DNA from: Bacteroidota bacterium
GTDB lineage: Bacteria > Bacteroidota > Bacteroidia > Bacteroidales > Dysgonomonadaceae
Reading direction: 5' to 3'
Length of the DNA stretch: 64,000 nucleotides
NCBI GenBank assembly: GCA_023437305.1
Contig: JAEZGN010000021.1
Location: 248,001-312,000 of the forward strand
Shown here: one piece after another, positions 25,615 to 34,225 of the stretch
How positions within the stretch are numbered: position 1 is the stretch's first letter
Layout of the letters: each line of letters opens with the position of its first letter
Notes under the pieces: model-generated
What the model was told of the DNA's origin: nothing
The model's database searches: none
The model's input: only the letters and a program-made list of their open reading frames with translations
Made by a program: the position numbers and the translations under genes

Positions 25615-26394
25615 ATGAATAACGAAAATAAAACAATTCACGATTTCGATTTTAATTTAATCTGCGAGTTTTTCTCTAGCATGGAACGTCAGGGACCCGG
25701 TAGTACCGATACAACGCTCACAGCCCTTCGCTTTATTGATAACCTAACAGACAAATCCCTTATTGCCGACATTGGCTGTGGTACAGGAGGACAAACAATG
25801 ACACTTGCCAAGCATGTTGAGGGACAGATTACTGCACTGGATTTATTCCCCGACTTTATCAATATTCTGAATCGTAATGCAAAGCAGCTAGGCATGGAAG
25901 ACAGAGTGAAAGGGATTGTAGGCTCAATGGACAGTCTTCCTTTTCAGAATGAGGAGTTAGACCTGATTTGGTCAGAAGGAGCAATTTATAATATTGGCTT
26001 TGAACGAGGGTTGAACGAATGGCGTAAATATTTGAAAACAGGAGGGTACTTGGCTATCTCCGAGAGTTCATGGTTTAAAGACGAACGCCCGGCAGAAATA
26101 AATGACTTCTGGATGAATTCATATCCTGAAATAGATACGATACCCAATCAGGTAGCCAAAATACACCGGGCAGGATATCTCCCTGTGGCTACATTTATTT
26201 TACCCGAAACGTGTTGGACAAAGTATTATTTTGCTCCTAAAGCTACTGCTGAAGATGTTTTCCTGAATAAATATGCAGGAAATAAAGCTGCTGAAGACCT
26301 GGTTACGTCTCAACGCTACGAAGCGGAATTGTACAGCAAGTATAAAGAATTCTATGGCTATACATTTTTCATCGCAAAAAAGATAAAGCTATGA
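25615..26394 (+). CDS. Class I SAM-dependent methyltransferase
   Basis: About 259 residues from the ATG at 25615 (MNNENKTIHDF); the longer frame from 25576 begins with an unlikely Cys-rich tail. The Rossmann fold shows motif I IADIGCGTGGQT (about 52-63), motif II ITALDLFP, and the post-motif region SMDSLPFQNEELDLIWSEG. The C-terminal half (about 150-259) is probably the substrate cap. This is the small-molecule methyltransferase type (Methyltransf_11/25); the acceptor cannot be told. Its TGA stop overlaps the ATG of rsgA (ATGA at 26391-26394), so the two are translated together. The link to ribosome assembly is only by this coupling. Confidence 0.85.
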   Translation: MNNENKTIHDFDFNLICEFFSSMERQGPGSTDTTLTALRFIDNLTDKSLIADIGCGTGGQTMTLAKHVEGQITALDLFPDFINILNRNAKQLGMEDRVKGIVGSMDSLPFQNEELDLIWSEGAIYNIGFERGLNEWRKYLKTGGYLAISESSWFKDERPAEINDFWMNSYPEIDTIPNQVAKIHRAGYLPVATFILPETCWTKYYFAPKATAEDVFLNKYAGNKAAEDLVTSQRYEAELYSKYKEFYGYTFFIAKKIKL

Positions 26395-27446
26395 TCGATC
26401 TGAATACTTATGGCTGGAGCTATAAATTAAGCCAGCTAAAACAAGAATCAGTCGATAAAGCGTTGCCTCACGGACGGGTATCTATAGTCCATCGGACATG
26501 CTATGAGGTTATCTCTGAGAATGGAATGTTCCAATGTGAACTGACCGGAAATATGATGTTCGGTAGATCAAGTTTCGATTTGCCTTGTGTGGGCGATTGG
26601 GTAATTTTTCAGCCATTCGATGACCGGAAAGGGATTATAGTTGATATGCTTCCACGTGAACGGATTTTGTTTCGAAAGAAAAGTGGAACAGTATCTGACA
26701 AACAAGCTATTGCTTCGTACGTTGATAAAGCTTTTATTGTACAAAGTTTGGATGACAATTTTAATGTTCGTCGTGCCGAACGTTTTATGGCCCAGATAGT
26801 GGAAGGAAACATTAGTCCCGTATTGGTACTCAACAAAGCTGATTTGGAGTTTGAAAAAGAGAGTACAAGCAACGCTATCAAGCACATTGCCGATCGGATG
26901 CCTGTATTGTTTACAAGTGTCTACCAACCTCAAACAATTATTCAGCTACGAGAGTTTATCGCAGAAGGAGAAACAGTTGTGTTTGTCGGCTCTTCGGGTG
27001 TTGGGAAAAGTTCTCTGGTGAATGTACTTTGCGAAGAATCAACATTGCTGACCTCCGATATAAGCTCATCCACAGGAAAGGGACGGCATACATCAACACG
27101 TCGGGAAATGATATTGATGAAAGGATCGGGAGTATTAATCGATACTCCGGGTGTTCGAGAATTTGGATTGGCTATTGAAAATCCTGACTCCCTTTCCGGA
27201 ATGCTTGAAATTTCTGACTATGAAGGGTTGTGTCGTTTTAAAGACTGTGAACATACAAACGAACCCGGCTGTGCAGTTTTAGAAGCAATAAATAATGGGA
27301 CATTAGATCGTAAAGTTTATGAAAGCTATCTGAAACTGAGGAGAGAAGCTTGGCATTTTTCTACTTCGGAACATGAAAGACGTAAAAGAGATAAATCTTT
27401 TTCGAAACTAGTAGACGAAGTTAAGAAGCATAAAGAAAATTTCTAA
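26391..27446 (+). CDS. rsgA: Ribosome small subunit-dependent GTPase RsgA
   Basis: 351 residues with the full RsgA/YjeQ layout: an N-terminal OB fold (about 25-95), a circularly permuted GTPase domain (about 105-285) with G4 NKAD before G1 GSSGVGKSS and G3 DTPG, and a C-terminal zinc finger (Cys-x-x-x-x-x-Cys-x-His-x-x-x-x-x-Cys around LCRFKDCEHTNEPGC). RsgA hydrolyses GTP on the 30S subunit late in its maturation. The gene follows a methyltransferase with a 4-base overlap and ends at a strong terminator. The divergent form and the partner suggest a second, specialised copy besides a housekeeping one, which I cannot test from this window. Confidence 0.93.
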   Translation: MIDLNTYGWSYKLSQLKQESVDKALPHGRVSIVHRTCYEVISENGMFQCELTGNMMFGRSSFDLPCVGDWVIFQPFDDRKGIIVDMLPRERILFRKKSGTVSDKQAIASYVDKAFIVQSLDDNFNVRRAERFMAQIVEGNISPVLVLNKADLEFEKESTSNAIKHIADRMPVLFTSVYQPQTIIQLREFIAEGETVVFVGSSGVGKSSLVNVLCEESTLLTSDISSSTGKGRHTSTRREMILMKGSGVLIDTPGVREFGLAIENPDSLSGMLEISDYEGLCRFKDCEHTNEPGCAVLEAINNGTLDRKVYESYLKLRREAWHFSTSEHERRKRDKSFSKLVDEVKKHKENF

Positions 27447-27460
27447 CATTCAATTTTAAA

Positions 27461-27494
27461 AACACAGGTATTATACAATACCTGTGTTTTTTTA
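27461..27494 (+). terminator. Strong terminator after rsgA
   Basis: AACACAGGTATT (27461-27472) pairs perfectly with AATACCTGTGTT (27477-27488) around a 4-base loop, followed by an unbroken T-run. The A-run on the other side makes it usable by the convergent gene as well. Confidence 0.9.
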
Positions 27495-27538
27495 TAAATA
27501 TAAAAGTTAAGAGATCAATCTCAATAGGGAAATACTCT

Positions 27539-28492
27539 TTACAGTTTCCAAAAAATTAGACTGGTCCTCATTGGTGTAATTTGTAAAGGTGCGGCTCTCG
27601 GATACCCTGTATATATACCGCTTGTTGTAGTAGCTCCAATGCGAAAGGAAATCTTGTCTCCTTTATTTCCACTAGCAGTAAGAGTTAGCGTAGTAGTCAT
27701 CTGACTGGCTGTGGGATAGGCTGTCATATTTATCTCAGCTCCGTCTTCAAGAGTAACGCCTGAAGGCAAGGCATCTGCCGGAGCGAAATTATTGTCACCC
27801 TTAAGTGCCCACAGGTATAACAATGCCCTGTAACTATTACTCGCGGCATTAACCGATTGGTCCATATATAACCTGAATGAAAATACATAAGATCCGGTTT
27901 CGGGTAAAGTAATAAATGGTTCGTTCGTTTTACCTGTAGCGGGATCTGCCCAAAGCAAAATTCTCGAACGGGCAGGTCTCTCATGAGCTTTGGAATTTGT
28001 TTCGGGCTGTACACGATTACCCGACGCAACCCATAAATCTCTTCGTTCGATTACAGACGCAACTTCTTTCGTTTGTATCTCATTCCATTTATTATTATTG
28101 AAAGTATATAAACCCGGTTCAAGCCCTATTCCCAAATTGTTCGTCGTATTATAAACAATCATTCCGTCTACCGGATTGGGAACTGTAATATTATCCGTAA
28201 TGCTTTTTAAAGCGATTCTGTTAGGTAAGAAAGCACTCTTAACTCCTCCCAGCTCTAATTGTACATTTGAGTTATCTTCAGGAATTGTACCTATACCTAC
28301 ACTCATACTTCCCAAAGAAGAATTGACAGATAAGTCGTCCTTTTTTTGCTCATCCAATATTGTACCGCTTTGCGGATTGTTCGCACTGCCATCGATATGA
28401 AATGCACCTTTAGAGTTTTTCGTTTTAATCCCTACCTGCCCATATACATGCAAAATACTTAAGCTAGCAATCAATAAGATTATTATTTTCAT
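27539..28492 (-). CDS. Exported tail-fibre-like surface protein, paralog 4 of a tandem array
   Basis: 317 residues with a signal peptide (1-18, ending VYGQ) followed at once by the family start QVGIKTKNSKGAFHIDG. The conserved middle motif is LPNRIALKSITDN then NPVDGMIVYNTT (about 90-115), then GLYTFNNNKWNEI. The C-terminal half (about 150-317) is a variable beta-rich domain ending in SLIFWKL. Proteins with the QVGIGT...GMLVYNT pattern are common exported, possibly fibre-forming proteins of Bacteroidetes; their role is not established. It lies 18 bases after the upstream paralog. The array is convergent with rsgA. Confidence 0.6.
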   Translation of the reverse strand: MKIIILLIASLSILHVYGQVGIKTKNSKGAFHIDGSANNPQSGTILDEQKKDDLSVNSSLGSMSVGIGTIPEDNSNVQLELGGVKSAFLPNRIALKSITDNITVPNPVDGMIVYNTTNNLGIGLEPGLYTFNNNKWNEIQTKEVASVIERRDLWVASGNRVQPETNSKAHERPARSRILLWADPATGKTNEPFITLPETGSYVFSFRLYMDQSVNAASNSYRALLYLWALKGDNNFAPADALPSGVTLEDGAEINMTAYPTASQMTTTLTLTASGNKGDKISFRIGATTTSGIYTGYPRAAPLQITPMRTSLIFWKL

Positions 28493-28510
28493 TTTTCTGA
28501 TTATTAAAAT

Positions 28511-29422
28511 TTACTGTATCTTCCAATATACAAAAGTGGTACGATTTGCCTCATTCTTGTTAGTACTACCCCGAAGATCCCAATTCAGAGATCCATTTCT
28601 ACGTCCTATCTTTATAATAATTTGATCATTTACTCTAAGATATGGCGTGTACATTATTGGAAAGTAAGTGTTGTTTGAGCTATTGCTGGCAGCTTTTCCT
28701 ACAACCATATCTACTCTGCTCAATAACTCTTCGGTAGAGCCAACTTTCTTAAATAAGTACAGATAGTAATCATCAACAACCTGCGCCGTATTATTGCCAT
28801 TAGAAGCATTTTTCATACTTCCGTATAGCCTGAAAGAAAAAACATATCGTCCGGCATCGTTTATAATAATACTTTGATCGAGAGGGAACGGATTTGCACC
28901 TGCTCCTGTAGCCACATTTGTAACCGGGTTAGCTGAGACATTCGCAGTCAATGCTCCAATTTTTGAAACCGTACTTGTTCCACTGTCCTCGTAATCCATA
29001 AGTCTTAGCCATTCATTGTTCATATTCAGATATGTCCCTGGGGTGACATTTTCCTCCTCCGCCCCTCCGGTATTTGTATTGAAAACTATCATTCCATCAC
29101 GCGGGGAAGGTACAGTATTAACATCCGACGCCGACTCCAGAGCAACTCTATTGAGAAGTAAGGCTTTATCCGGAGCATTCAATTCGAGCGATGCTTCCTT
29201 ATTTAAGGGCTCTCCTCCTATAATAAGGTTCGCCTCACTATTTGCATTAAGCTTGAATATCAAATCGTCTTTTAATTGACTACCGGTAGGGGTGGTCGAA
29301 TTGTTCTTTTGTACATCTACATTAAGAATCCCAATCGGATTTGCAGTACCTATACCTACCTGAGCCGTACATGTTCCTGCTAATAAAATAAGAAGGAATA
29401 AAAATTGTATATACTTGTTCAT
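28511..29422 (-). CDS. Exported tail-fibre-like surface protein, paralog 3
   Basis: 303 residues with a signal peptide ending CTAQ, then QVGIGTANPIGILNVDVQ. The shared middle segment reads LLLNRVALESASDVNTV and PRDGMIVFNTNTGG, followed by PGTYLNMNNEWLRL. The C-terminal domain (about 150-303) aligns in layout with paralogs 2 and 4 (a strand pattern around AGRYVFSFRLYGS and a final TFVYWKIQ) but differs in sequence. It lies 11 bases from paralog 2, so the four genes form one operon. No enzyme motif is seen. Confidence 0.6.
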   Translation of the reverse strand: MNKYIQFLFLLILLAGTCTAQVGIGTANPIGILNVDVQKNNSTTPTGSQLKDDLIFKLNANSEANLIIGGEPLNKEASLELNAPDKALLLNRVALESASDVNTVPSPRDGMIVFNTNTGGAEEENVTPGTYLNMNNEWLRLMDYEDSGTSTVSKIGALTANVSANPVTNVATGAGANPFPLDQSIIINDAGRYVFSFRLYGSMKNASNGNNTAQVVDDYYLYLFKKVGSTEELLSRVDMVVGKAASNSSNNTYFPIMYTPYLRVNDQIIIKIGRRNGSLNWDLRGSTNKNEANRTTFVYWKIQ

Positions 29423-29433
29423 TTGCTTCTTTT

Positions 29434-30330
29434 TTAGATTTTGAAAAAGACAATTGAAGTTTCAATCGGTTTTAAAGTCCATGCTGTAGTCCCTGTATAA
29501 GAAGCAACCCGTATCGAAATTCTCTCTCCTCTATGAGCATCAAAACCTAAGGTCAGGGGATATGTTACTCCTCCATTTCTGGAACCTTGGGGAAAAGCTG
29601 TGGGATCAATTTCTGCTATATCTAAAACTTTATCAACTGTTCCATCATTTTTTAACGACACTGCTGCAACATATACAATCATTCTCTGAAAGGAGGAAAC
29701 AGCGGCTATAGATCCGGATAAAGTAAGCATCATGGCATAAGCCGCATCCGATTTTACCTCTATATAGTCGATAGGGGTAGATGAATCGGCTGCCACAAGT
29801 TTTAAAGGTGCAAAATCAGACGTTTCGCGTGTAGCACTATAAGCTCCTGTATTTGGTAAAGTCAACTCAGAATAGAGTGTATATATCTTCGTTTGCTTGT
29901 TACTTGATTCTGTAAGACAATACATCCATTTATTTAGAGCACCGTTGAAAACATATAATCCGGGAATTACATTGTTGGGAACTTCTCCCCCCCTAGCCGT
30001 ATTATAAACGACCATTCCATCCACCGGATTTTTAATAGGATTTCCAGAGGCATTTCCCCGAGCATCGACAAGCGCAACCGAGTTGGGTATAAAAGCCTTA
30101 TTATTAGCGCCTAAACTAACCGAAGCAGAAGAATATTGTGCATCGTTTATTGAAAGCGAAAGCCCATCGCTACCGTCACTGCCTACTAATACGCCTTTAT
30201 TCTCCGCCGGTAATGTCTGGCTCTTTATATGGAGCGCTCCTTCGGGACTTTTAACATTTATACCTACCTGAGAATAAAGAGAATAAATACAGAAAAGGAA
30301 GAGTAATCCACAAGAAATAATTTTTTTCAT
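29434..30330 (-). CDS. Exported tail-fibre-like surface protein, paralog 2
   Basis: 298 residues with a signal peptide ending LYSQ, then QVGINVKSPEGALHIKSQ. The conserved segment FIPNSVALVDARGN and NPVDGMVVYNTARGG (about 85-120) is followed by PGLYVFNGALNKWMYC. The C-terminal domain again ends in a hydrophobic strand (TSIVFFKI). The last strand SLIFWKL/TFVYWKIQ/SIVFFKI is a shared signature of paralogs 2 to 4 and is weaker in paralog 1. Gaps are 11 and 27 bases to its neighbours. Confidence 0.6.
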   Translation of the reverse strand: MKKIISCGLLFLFCIYSLYSQVGINVKSPEGALHIKSQTLPAENKGVLVGSDGSDGLSLSINDAQYSSASVSLGANNKAFIPNSVALVDARGNASGNPIKNPVDGMVVYNTARGGEVPNNVIPGLYVFNGALNKWMYCLTESSNKQTKIYTLYSELTLPNTGAYSATRETSDFAPLKLVAADSSTPIDYIEVKSDAAYAMMLTLSGSIAAVSSFQRMIVYVAAVSLKNDGTVDKVLDIAEIDPTAFPQGSRNGGVTYPLTLGFDAHRGERISIRVASYTGTTAWTLKPIETSIVFFKI

Positions 30331-30357
30331 TTCTAGCCTATGTTAAGTTTTTATTCT

Positions 30358-31149
30358 TTATTTGATAAAATATGATCCTGAGACTACAATAATATCGTTG
30401 GTAGCAATTGTTCCCATATTCATGAAAGTTCCTACACTTTCCCTAACATTTTGGATATATATATTTCCATCAAAATCGATTTCGCATTCTGCAGTAGTGG
30501 AGATAGTTCTTGCCGGAAAATTGACTAAGCAATTTATATTCATGTCACTTTGGCTAGTAACTGTAGTTGAAGCAAAGGGCTTATATGTATCTTTATTTGT
30601 TCCGACTGACATTTCAGCGATCTTCTGTGAATTATGAGCCGTATCCCAAACATTAATATTTGCAGCTACTCGTTGCAGTTTGACTATAAAGTTGGCTACT
30701 TTACCATAACATCTGAGTTCCTGACTTATTATAGACCAATCGGCAGAAGTCTGCCAAAGATTCGTCAGCACCACATCGGGTATAGCAATAGAACCTGATC
30801 CGGCTCCTACCCGTATCCATTGGGTTCCATCATTATAGTAACAGCCTTCGAAAATATCAGCATCTATGTCTTTTGTGTTAAACACAAGCATACCCTTAAC
30901 ATGCTCTTTTAATGGAGCCTTATCACTCAATGCTACCAATTCAACACGTGGAAGCAATAGTCCTTTTGTTGATGTTCCAATACTGTTTTCTTTCAGATCG
31001 AGCAAAGCGTCTTGATGCGGAGAATCGCTAGCGCCGATTGTTACTTGCCCTTGTACACTTTGCGGCATAAAAAGTAGAATACCTAATAGTAACAACACTC
31101 CGGACACTGTCCATCCATGTTGTTTTTGATTAAAGTTTGTTTGTCTCAT
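30358..31149 (-). CDS. Exported tail-fibre-like surface protein, paralog 1 (first in operon)
   Basis: 263 residues. The N-terminus is longer and charged before the hydrophobic signal core (about 14-32, ending SVQGQ), then QVTIGASDSPHQDALLDL. The shared segment reads LLLPRVELVALSDKAP and GMLVFNTKDID, then EGCYYNDGTQWIRVG, closest to the general Bacteroidetes family. The C-terminal part (about 130-263) is beta-rich and shorter than in the other three. It is the promoter-proximal gene of the array and may be the ancestral copy. Confidence 0.6.
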   Translation of the reverse strand: MRQTNFNQKQHGWTVSGVLLLLGILLFMPQSVQGQVTIGASDSPHQDALLDLKENSIGTSTKGLLLPRVELVALSDKAPLKEHVKGMLVFNTKDIDADIFEGCYYNDGTQWIRVGAGSGSIAIPDVVLTNLWQTSADWSIISQELRCYGKVANFIVKLQRVAANINVWDTAHNSQKIAEMSVGTNKDTYKPFASTTVTSQSDMNINCLVNFPARTISTTAECEIDFDGNIYIQNVRESVGTFMNMGTIATNDIIVVSGSYFIK

Positions 31150-31707
31150 GTAGTTTAACTGTTTTTATTTACTTTGCAATTTAAGTCTTCCTTATAAAAT
31201 CTGAACGCTCGGGACTGCATTCCAAACCGCGAGGAATATTAATAGTAAAAACAACTAGTATGTCTTTTCTTTATACAGTGTTGAAGCTTTGTAGTTCATA
31301 AACTTATTGTGTAAGCTTGATCTTATCAATAAATGATTGTCAAAACAACCAAACATAAACAGAAGGACTTCTGCTCACGATAGTAAAATAGTAAGCTTTT
31401 GAATACAAACACAATAAGTCTCAAAAAAAGACTATATAAGTGTCATTAACTTCCTAAAAAATTGAATTATAATTTACTAAATAAGTAGAAAAAGTAATGT
31501 TGTAAGCATAAGTTATATTGATAGTTTTGTCTTTCGCAAACAAAAATAGTACTTTTTATATAAGTATAGAACAGCCTTTTAATTCTTTAACAAATATTAT
31601 ATTTATCCTTGTATAAGAACTATATAAAAAAATAAAAGTTAGACACAGTGGAAAGACCTTAGATATATAAGATTAATAACAGAACAGCTAAATTAACTAT
31701 TTAACTA
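31150..31707. other. Intergenic region upstream of the paralog array
   Basis: No gene is seen. On the minus strand two exact -7 boxes occur, TATGTTTG (plus-strand 31352-31359) and TATTTTTG (31541-31548). Neither has a convincing -33 element, so the promoter of the array is a candidate only; either would give a leader of roughly 200-390 bases. Confidence 0.4.
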
Positions 31708-32139
31708 TTACACTACAATCTCCCATTCCTCAACAGTACCCTCTATCGTCATAAATAAAGGGTGAGGCTTTAGATTAGTTAATGCAGGTAACTTTTTTAA
31801 TAACTCCGGGCTTCGTTTTTGAAGTTTTCTTCTCAGATGTTCAAACTCATATTCCAACTGCCCTTTCGTTACAAAAATGGGAGGAATATTTTCAACGAGA
31901 CGTATCTTTTCTTTACTGTAAGTAAAATTCCGCCTTACGGCCTCTTTATATATTTCGGTAAGAAAGGCATCAATATAAAGATTGGGATCGGGGGTATTTT
32001 TAAAACGAATTAGCTGAGGGTGATTCGTATATCCTTTGGTATTACCTAAAAGCACATTTTTGGCTAATAACCCTTCACGCCAGGAAGCATTAAGCCCTGC
32101 CGAATCAAGATACATAGGATGTAAAGACCATAATCGCAT
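31708..32139 (-). CDS. Pyrimidine dimer DNA glycosylase family protein
   Basis: 143 residues that start with MRLWSLHPMYLDSAGLNASW and continue with REGLLAKNVLLGNTKGY and HPQLIRF. This is the conserved pattern of the Pyr_excise family, related to T4 endonuclease V, which removes UV-induced pyrimidine dimers by glycosylase/lyase action. The protein is close to the family's usual length of about 140 residues. It directly follows the glutathione peroxidase gene (3-base gap), which makes a small stress-repair pair. The damage specificity of the bacterial members is not well established, so the name gives the family, not a proven activity. Confidence 0.75.
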   Translation of the reverse strand: MRLWSLHPMYLDSAGLNASWREGLLAKNVLLGNTKGYTNHPQLIRFKNTPDPNLYIDAFLTEIYKEAVRRNFTYSKEKIRLVENIPPIFVTKGQLEYEFEHLRRKLQKRSPELLKKLPALTNLKPHPLFMTIEGTVEEWEIVV

Positions 32140-32142
32140 ATA

Positions 32143-32622
32143 TTATTTTTCTAATAGTTTTTCGATAGTGCCTGAGATTTTTGACGGATTGGTTATCGGA
32201 GCATAACGATCAACGATAGTGCCCTCCCTATCAATCAAGAATTTAGTAAAGTTCCATTTTATAGAATCACCTAAGAATCCTTTACTATTTTCTTTCAGAT
32301 ATCTATACAGAGGATCGGCACTGTCTCCGTTTACGTCAATTTTCGCAAAGGTGGTAAATGTCGTTTTATACTTCATCTCGCAAAAGGAGGTAATCTCTTC
32401 ATTTGTTCCCGGAGCCTGTTTCCCGAACTGATTGCATGGAAAGTCCAATATTTCGAAGCCCTGATCTTTATACTTAAGATATAAATTCTGCAAATCTTTA
32501 TACTGCGGAGTAAAACCACATGCTGTAGCAGTATTAACTATCAGCAGAACTTTCCCTTTATAGTTGGATAAAGGAACATCATTACCTTTACTATCCTTTA
32601 CGGTAAAATTGTATATATTCAT
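32143..32622 (-). CDS. Glutathione peroxidase family protein (Cys type)
   Basis: 159 residues from the ATG at 32622 (MNIYNFTVKDSKGN); the longer frame from 32649 adds an atypical tail. The thioredoxin-fold motifs are in order: VLLIVNTATACGFTPQY with the peroxidatic Cys encoded by TGT, not selenocysteine; FEILDFPCNQFGKQAPG with the active-site Gln and possible resolving Cys; and KWNFTKFLIDREG with the active-site Trp-Asn. Bacterial Cys-type enzymes usually use thioredoxin to reduce peroxides in the cytoplasm. The gene is immediately upstream of the pyrimidine dimer glycosylase. Confidence 0.9.
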   Translation of the reverse strand: MNIYNFTVKDSKGNDVPLSNYKGKVLLIVNTATACGFTPQYKDLQNLYLKYKDQGFEILDFPCNQFGKQAPGTNEEITSFCEMKYKTTFTTFAKIDVNGDSADPLYRYLKENSKGFLGDSIKWNFTKFLIDREGTIVDRYAPITNPSKISGTIEKLLEK

Positions 32623-33063
32623 ATTTATTGCTTTTACCATATACAACAATCTCGACCGATTTTAGATTAAATTATAACAAGTTTTAAAATAAAAGTCTAA
32701 TAAAAAAACAAAAATCAGCCAAGCAAGAACAACCGATTGATAATGTGCCGATAGGTCTTTTGTTTGGCTTTTCTTTTGTAGCTCAAAGTAAACTAATTTT
32801 GTAACGTAAACTTTGAGAAAACAAGAAGTACTTTTAAAGTTTTATTCTATCTAAAGAAGAACAATCTTAAACCCGATAGAACAGCACCCTTAATGGAAAG
32901 AATCACGATTGACGGAACAATTAGTCAATTCAGTTGTAAAAGGCATACAAAAGATAACAGTTTTTTTCTATTCCGAGTAATGCTACATGTAACAAGATCT
33001 TGAAAAAGATAGCTGACCAATGCGGAATTAAAACACGCCTCTCACACCATTGTGATAGACATA
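32623..33063. other. Intergenic stretch with one inverted repeat, no gene
   Basis: No intact gene. CTCAAAGT (32782-32789) and ACTTTGAG (about 32811-32818) form an inverted repeat around an exact -7-type box TAATTTTG at 32794-32801 on the plus strand, which could be the former promoter of the decayed reductase gene downstream. Confidence 0.35.
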
Positions 33064-33450
33064 TGATTTTGTGGTTGATGCTACTAATCCAATTGGTGTT
33101 TAGCCCAAAATGAGAATATATAATCCTCTCCCCAACAAAATGACTGAAGGTGAGCACATGGCAGGCTTACTACCCGATAGTATAGTAATCAGAGGGTTCA
33201 ATCATATCATGGACGAACTGATTGTAAGCCGTGGAACGACACAGAAAGGTCTTTGGGCTATGGCTGTTTGCCGGAAACGATGCAGAAGCGAAAGAGTTAG
33301 TTTTTGAAATGGTATCCGATGCTGGTTTCACGCCTGTTAATATTGGTTAGTTGAGTGAATCTTCCGTTATGGATCCCGGAGGTATATTGTTCTCCAATAT
33401 GTTTCTATGAGGCGATATGGAGTATCTGGTTTCTAAAAACAGATAGTAAC
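33064..33450 (+). pseudogene. Decayed NAD(P)-binding F420-type reductase
   Basis: One frame region reads DFVVDATNPIGV, stop, then MRIYNPLPNKMTEGEHMAG and DSIVIRGFNH. A neighbouring frame continues with LFAGNDAEAKELVFEMVSDAGFTPVNIG, stop, then PGGILFSNMFL, stop. The order matches the NADPH-dependent F420 reductase-like family (the DxTNP, AFNH, GNDxEAK and GFxPVxxG blocks). At least three stops and one frameshift interrupt it and the N-terminal Rossmann start is gone. A perfect terminator still follows at 33472, so the gene was once expressed. Confidence 0.65.
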
Positions 33451-33471
33451 TTTTTATTCCCCAAAACAGGT

Positions 33472-33518
33472 AATACGAAATAAGAATGCAATTAATGCTT
33501 ATCTTATTTCGTATTTTT
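33472..33518 (+). terminator. Terminator downstream of the reductase pseudogene
   Basis: AATACGAAATAAG (33472-33484) pairs perfectly with CTTATTTCGTATT (33503-33515), with further pairing inside the loop and a short T-run after. Confidence 0.75.
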
Positions 33519-33671
33519 GGTTTCTAATAATATTTTATTCTGTCTAAGAATAATGTTGCGTAGAGCAAGTAAACAGCTTTTCTGAGATTCTTCCTATGCT
33601 ATATAACTATTATTTATATTTTAATAAAGATTTGGAAAAAACCCATAATTACTATGCATAATTTTTTTGGG

Positions 33672-34166
33672 CTAAATCCTGTAGTTTGTTATTCCATTGC
33701 TTTTGGCGTATTTGCGAAGTGCATCTTTAAACAAATCACTTTTTACATCAAATTGCTCATATAAGGTTTCTATTTTAGCGTAGCCAACTTCAACATCATT
33801 TTCTGTTAAAGTTCCCGCCTCCGATTTTGTTGCGAAATCAAGATATATATCTAAAATAGAGTCGTATATTTTCATACAATCGAGTAGCGCGTTATACATC
33901 GCTTTCTCGTCTTCATCTTTGGGGATATTGTTTATGTCATCTTCGGAGTTTTTGATATAATTCTTAGCTTCCGAAGCCCGAGATTTTAACATAGCATAAC
34001 CTCCTAAATCATTAATTTGTTTCTCAACAGAACCAACAGTGTTTACATGTTGCATTAAAGAGTTCCATTTTGAAGCATTTTTCGACAAAGCCTGGGATTT
34101 ATCTTTGCAGGAAACAAGTGACAAGAGCGAGAAGAGGATCGTTGTTAAGAAAAGATATTTTTTCAT
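33672..34166 (-). CDS. Small helical lipoprotein, unknown function
   Basis: 164 residues with a clear lipoprotein signal (LLSLVSC, Cys at 20). The mature part is charged and helical (KNASKWNSLMQHVNTVGSV and many Lys/Glu/Asp), with no motif I recognise. It is the last gene of a four-gene minus-strand operon with two membrane proteins and a zinc-ribbon membrane protein. The gap to the gene upstream is 59 bases. It probably acts at the outer or inner membrane face. Confidence 0.6.
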   Translation of the reverse strand: MKKYLFLTTILFSLLSLVSCKDKSQALSKNASKWNSLMQHVNTVGSVEKQINDLGGYAMLKSRASEAKNYIKNSEDDINNIPKDEDEKAMYNALLDCMKIYDSILDIYLDFATKSEAGTLTENDVEVGYAKIETLYEQFDVKSDLFKDALRKYAKSNGITNYRI

Positions 34167-34225
34167 TCGTTTTTTTGTTTAAATTTAAAATTGTGTAGTA
34201 AATTTCATCCTGTTTAGGAACAGAA

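Noticed and set aside
32143..32622. Possible selenocysteine in the glutathione peroxidase
   Set aside because: The active-site codon is TGT, a normal Cys, and no in-frame TGA is present.
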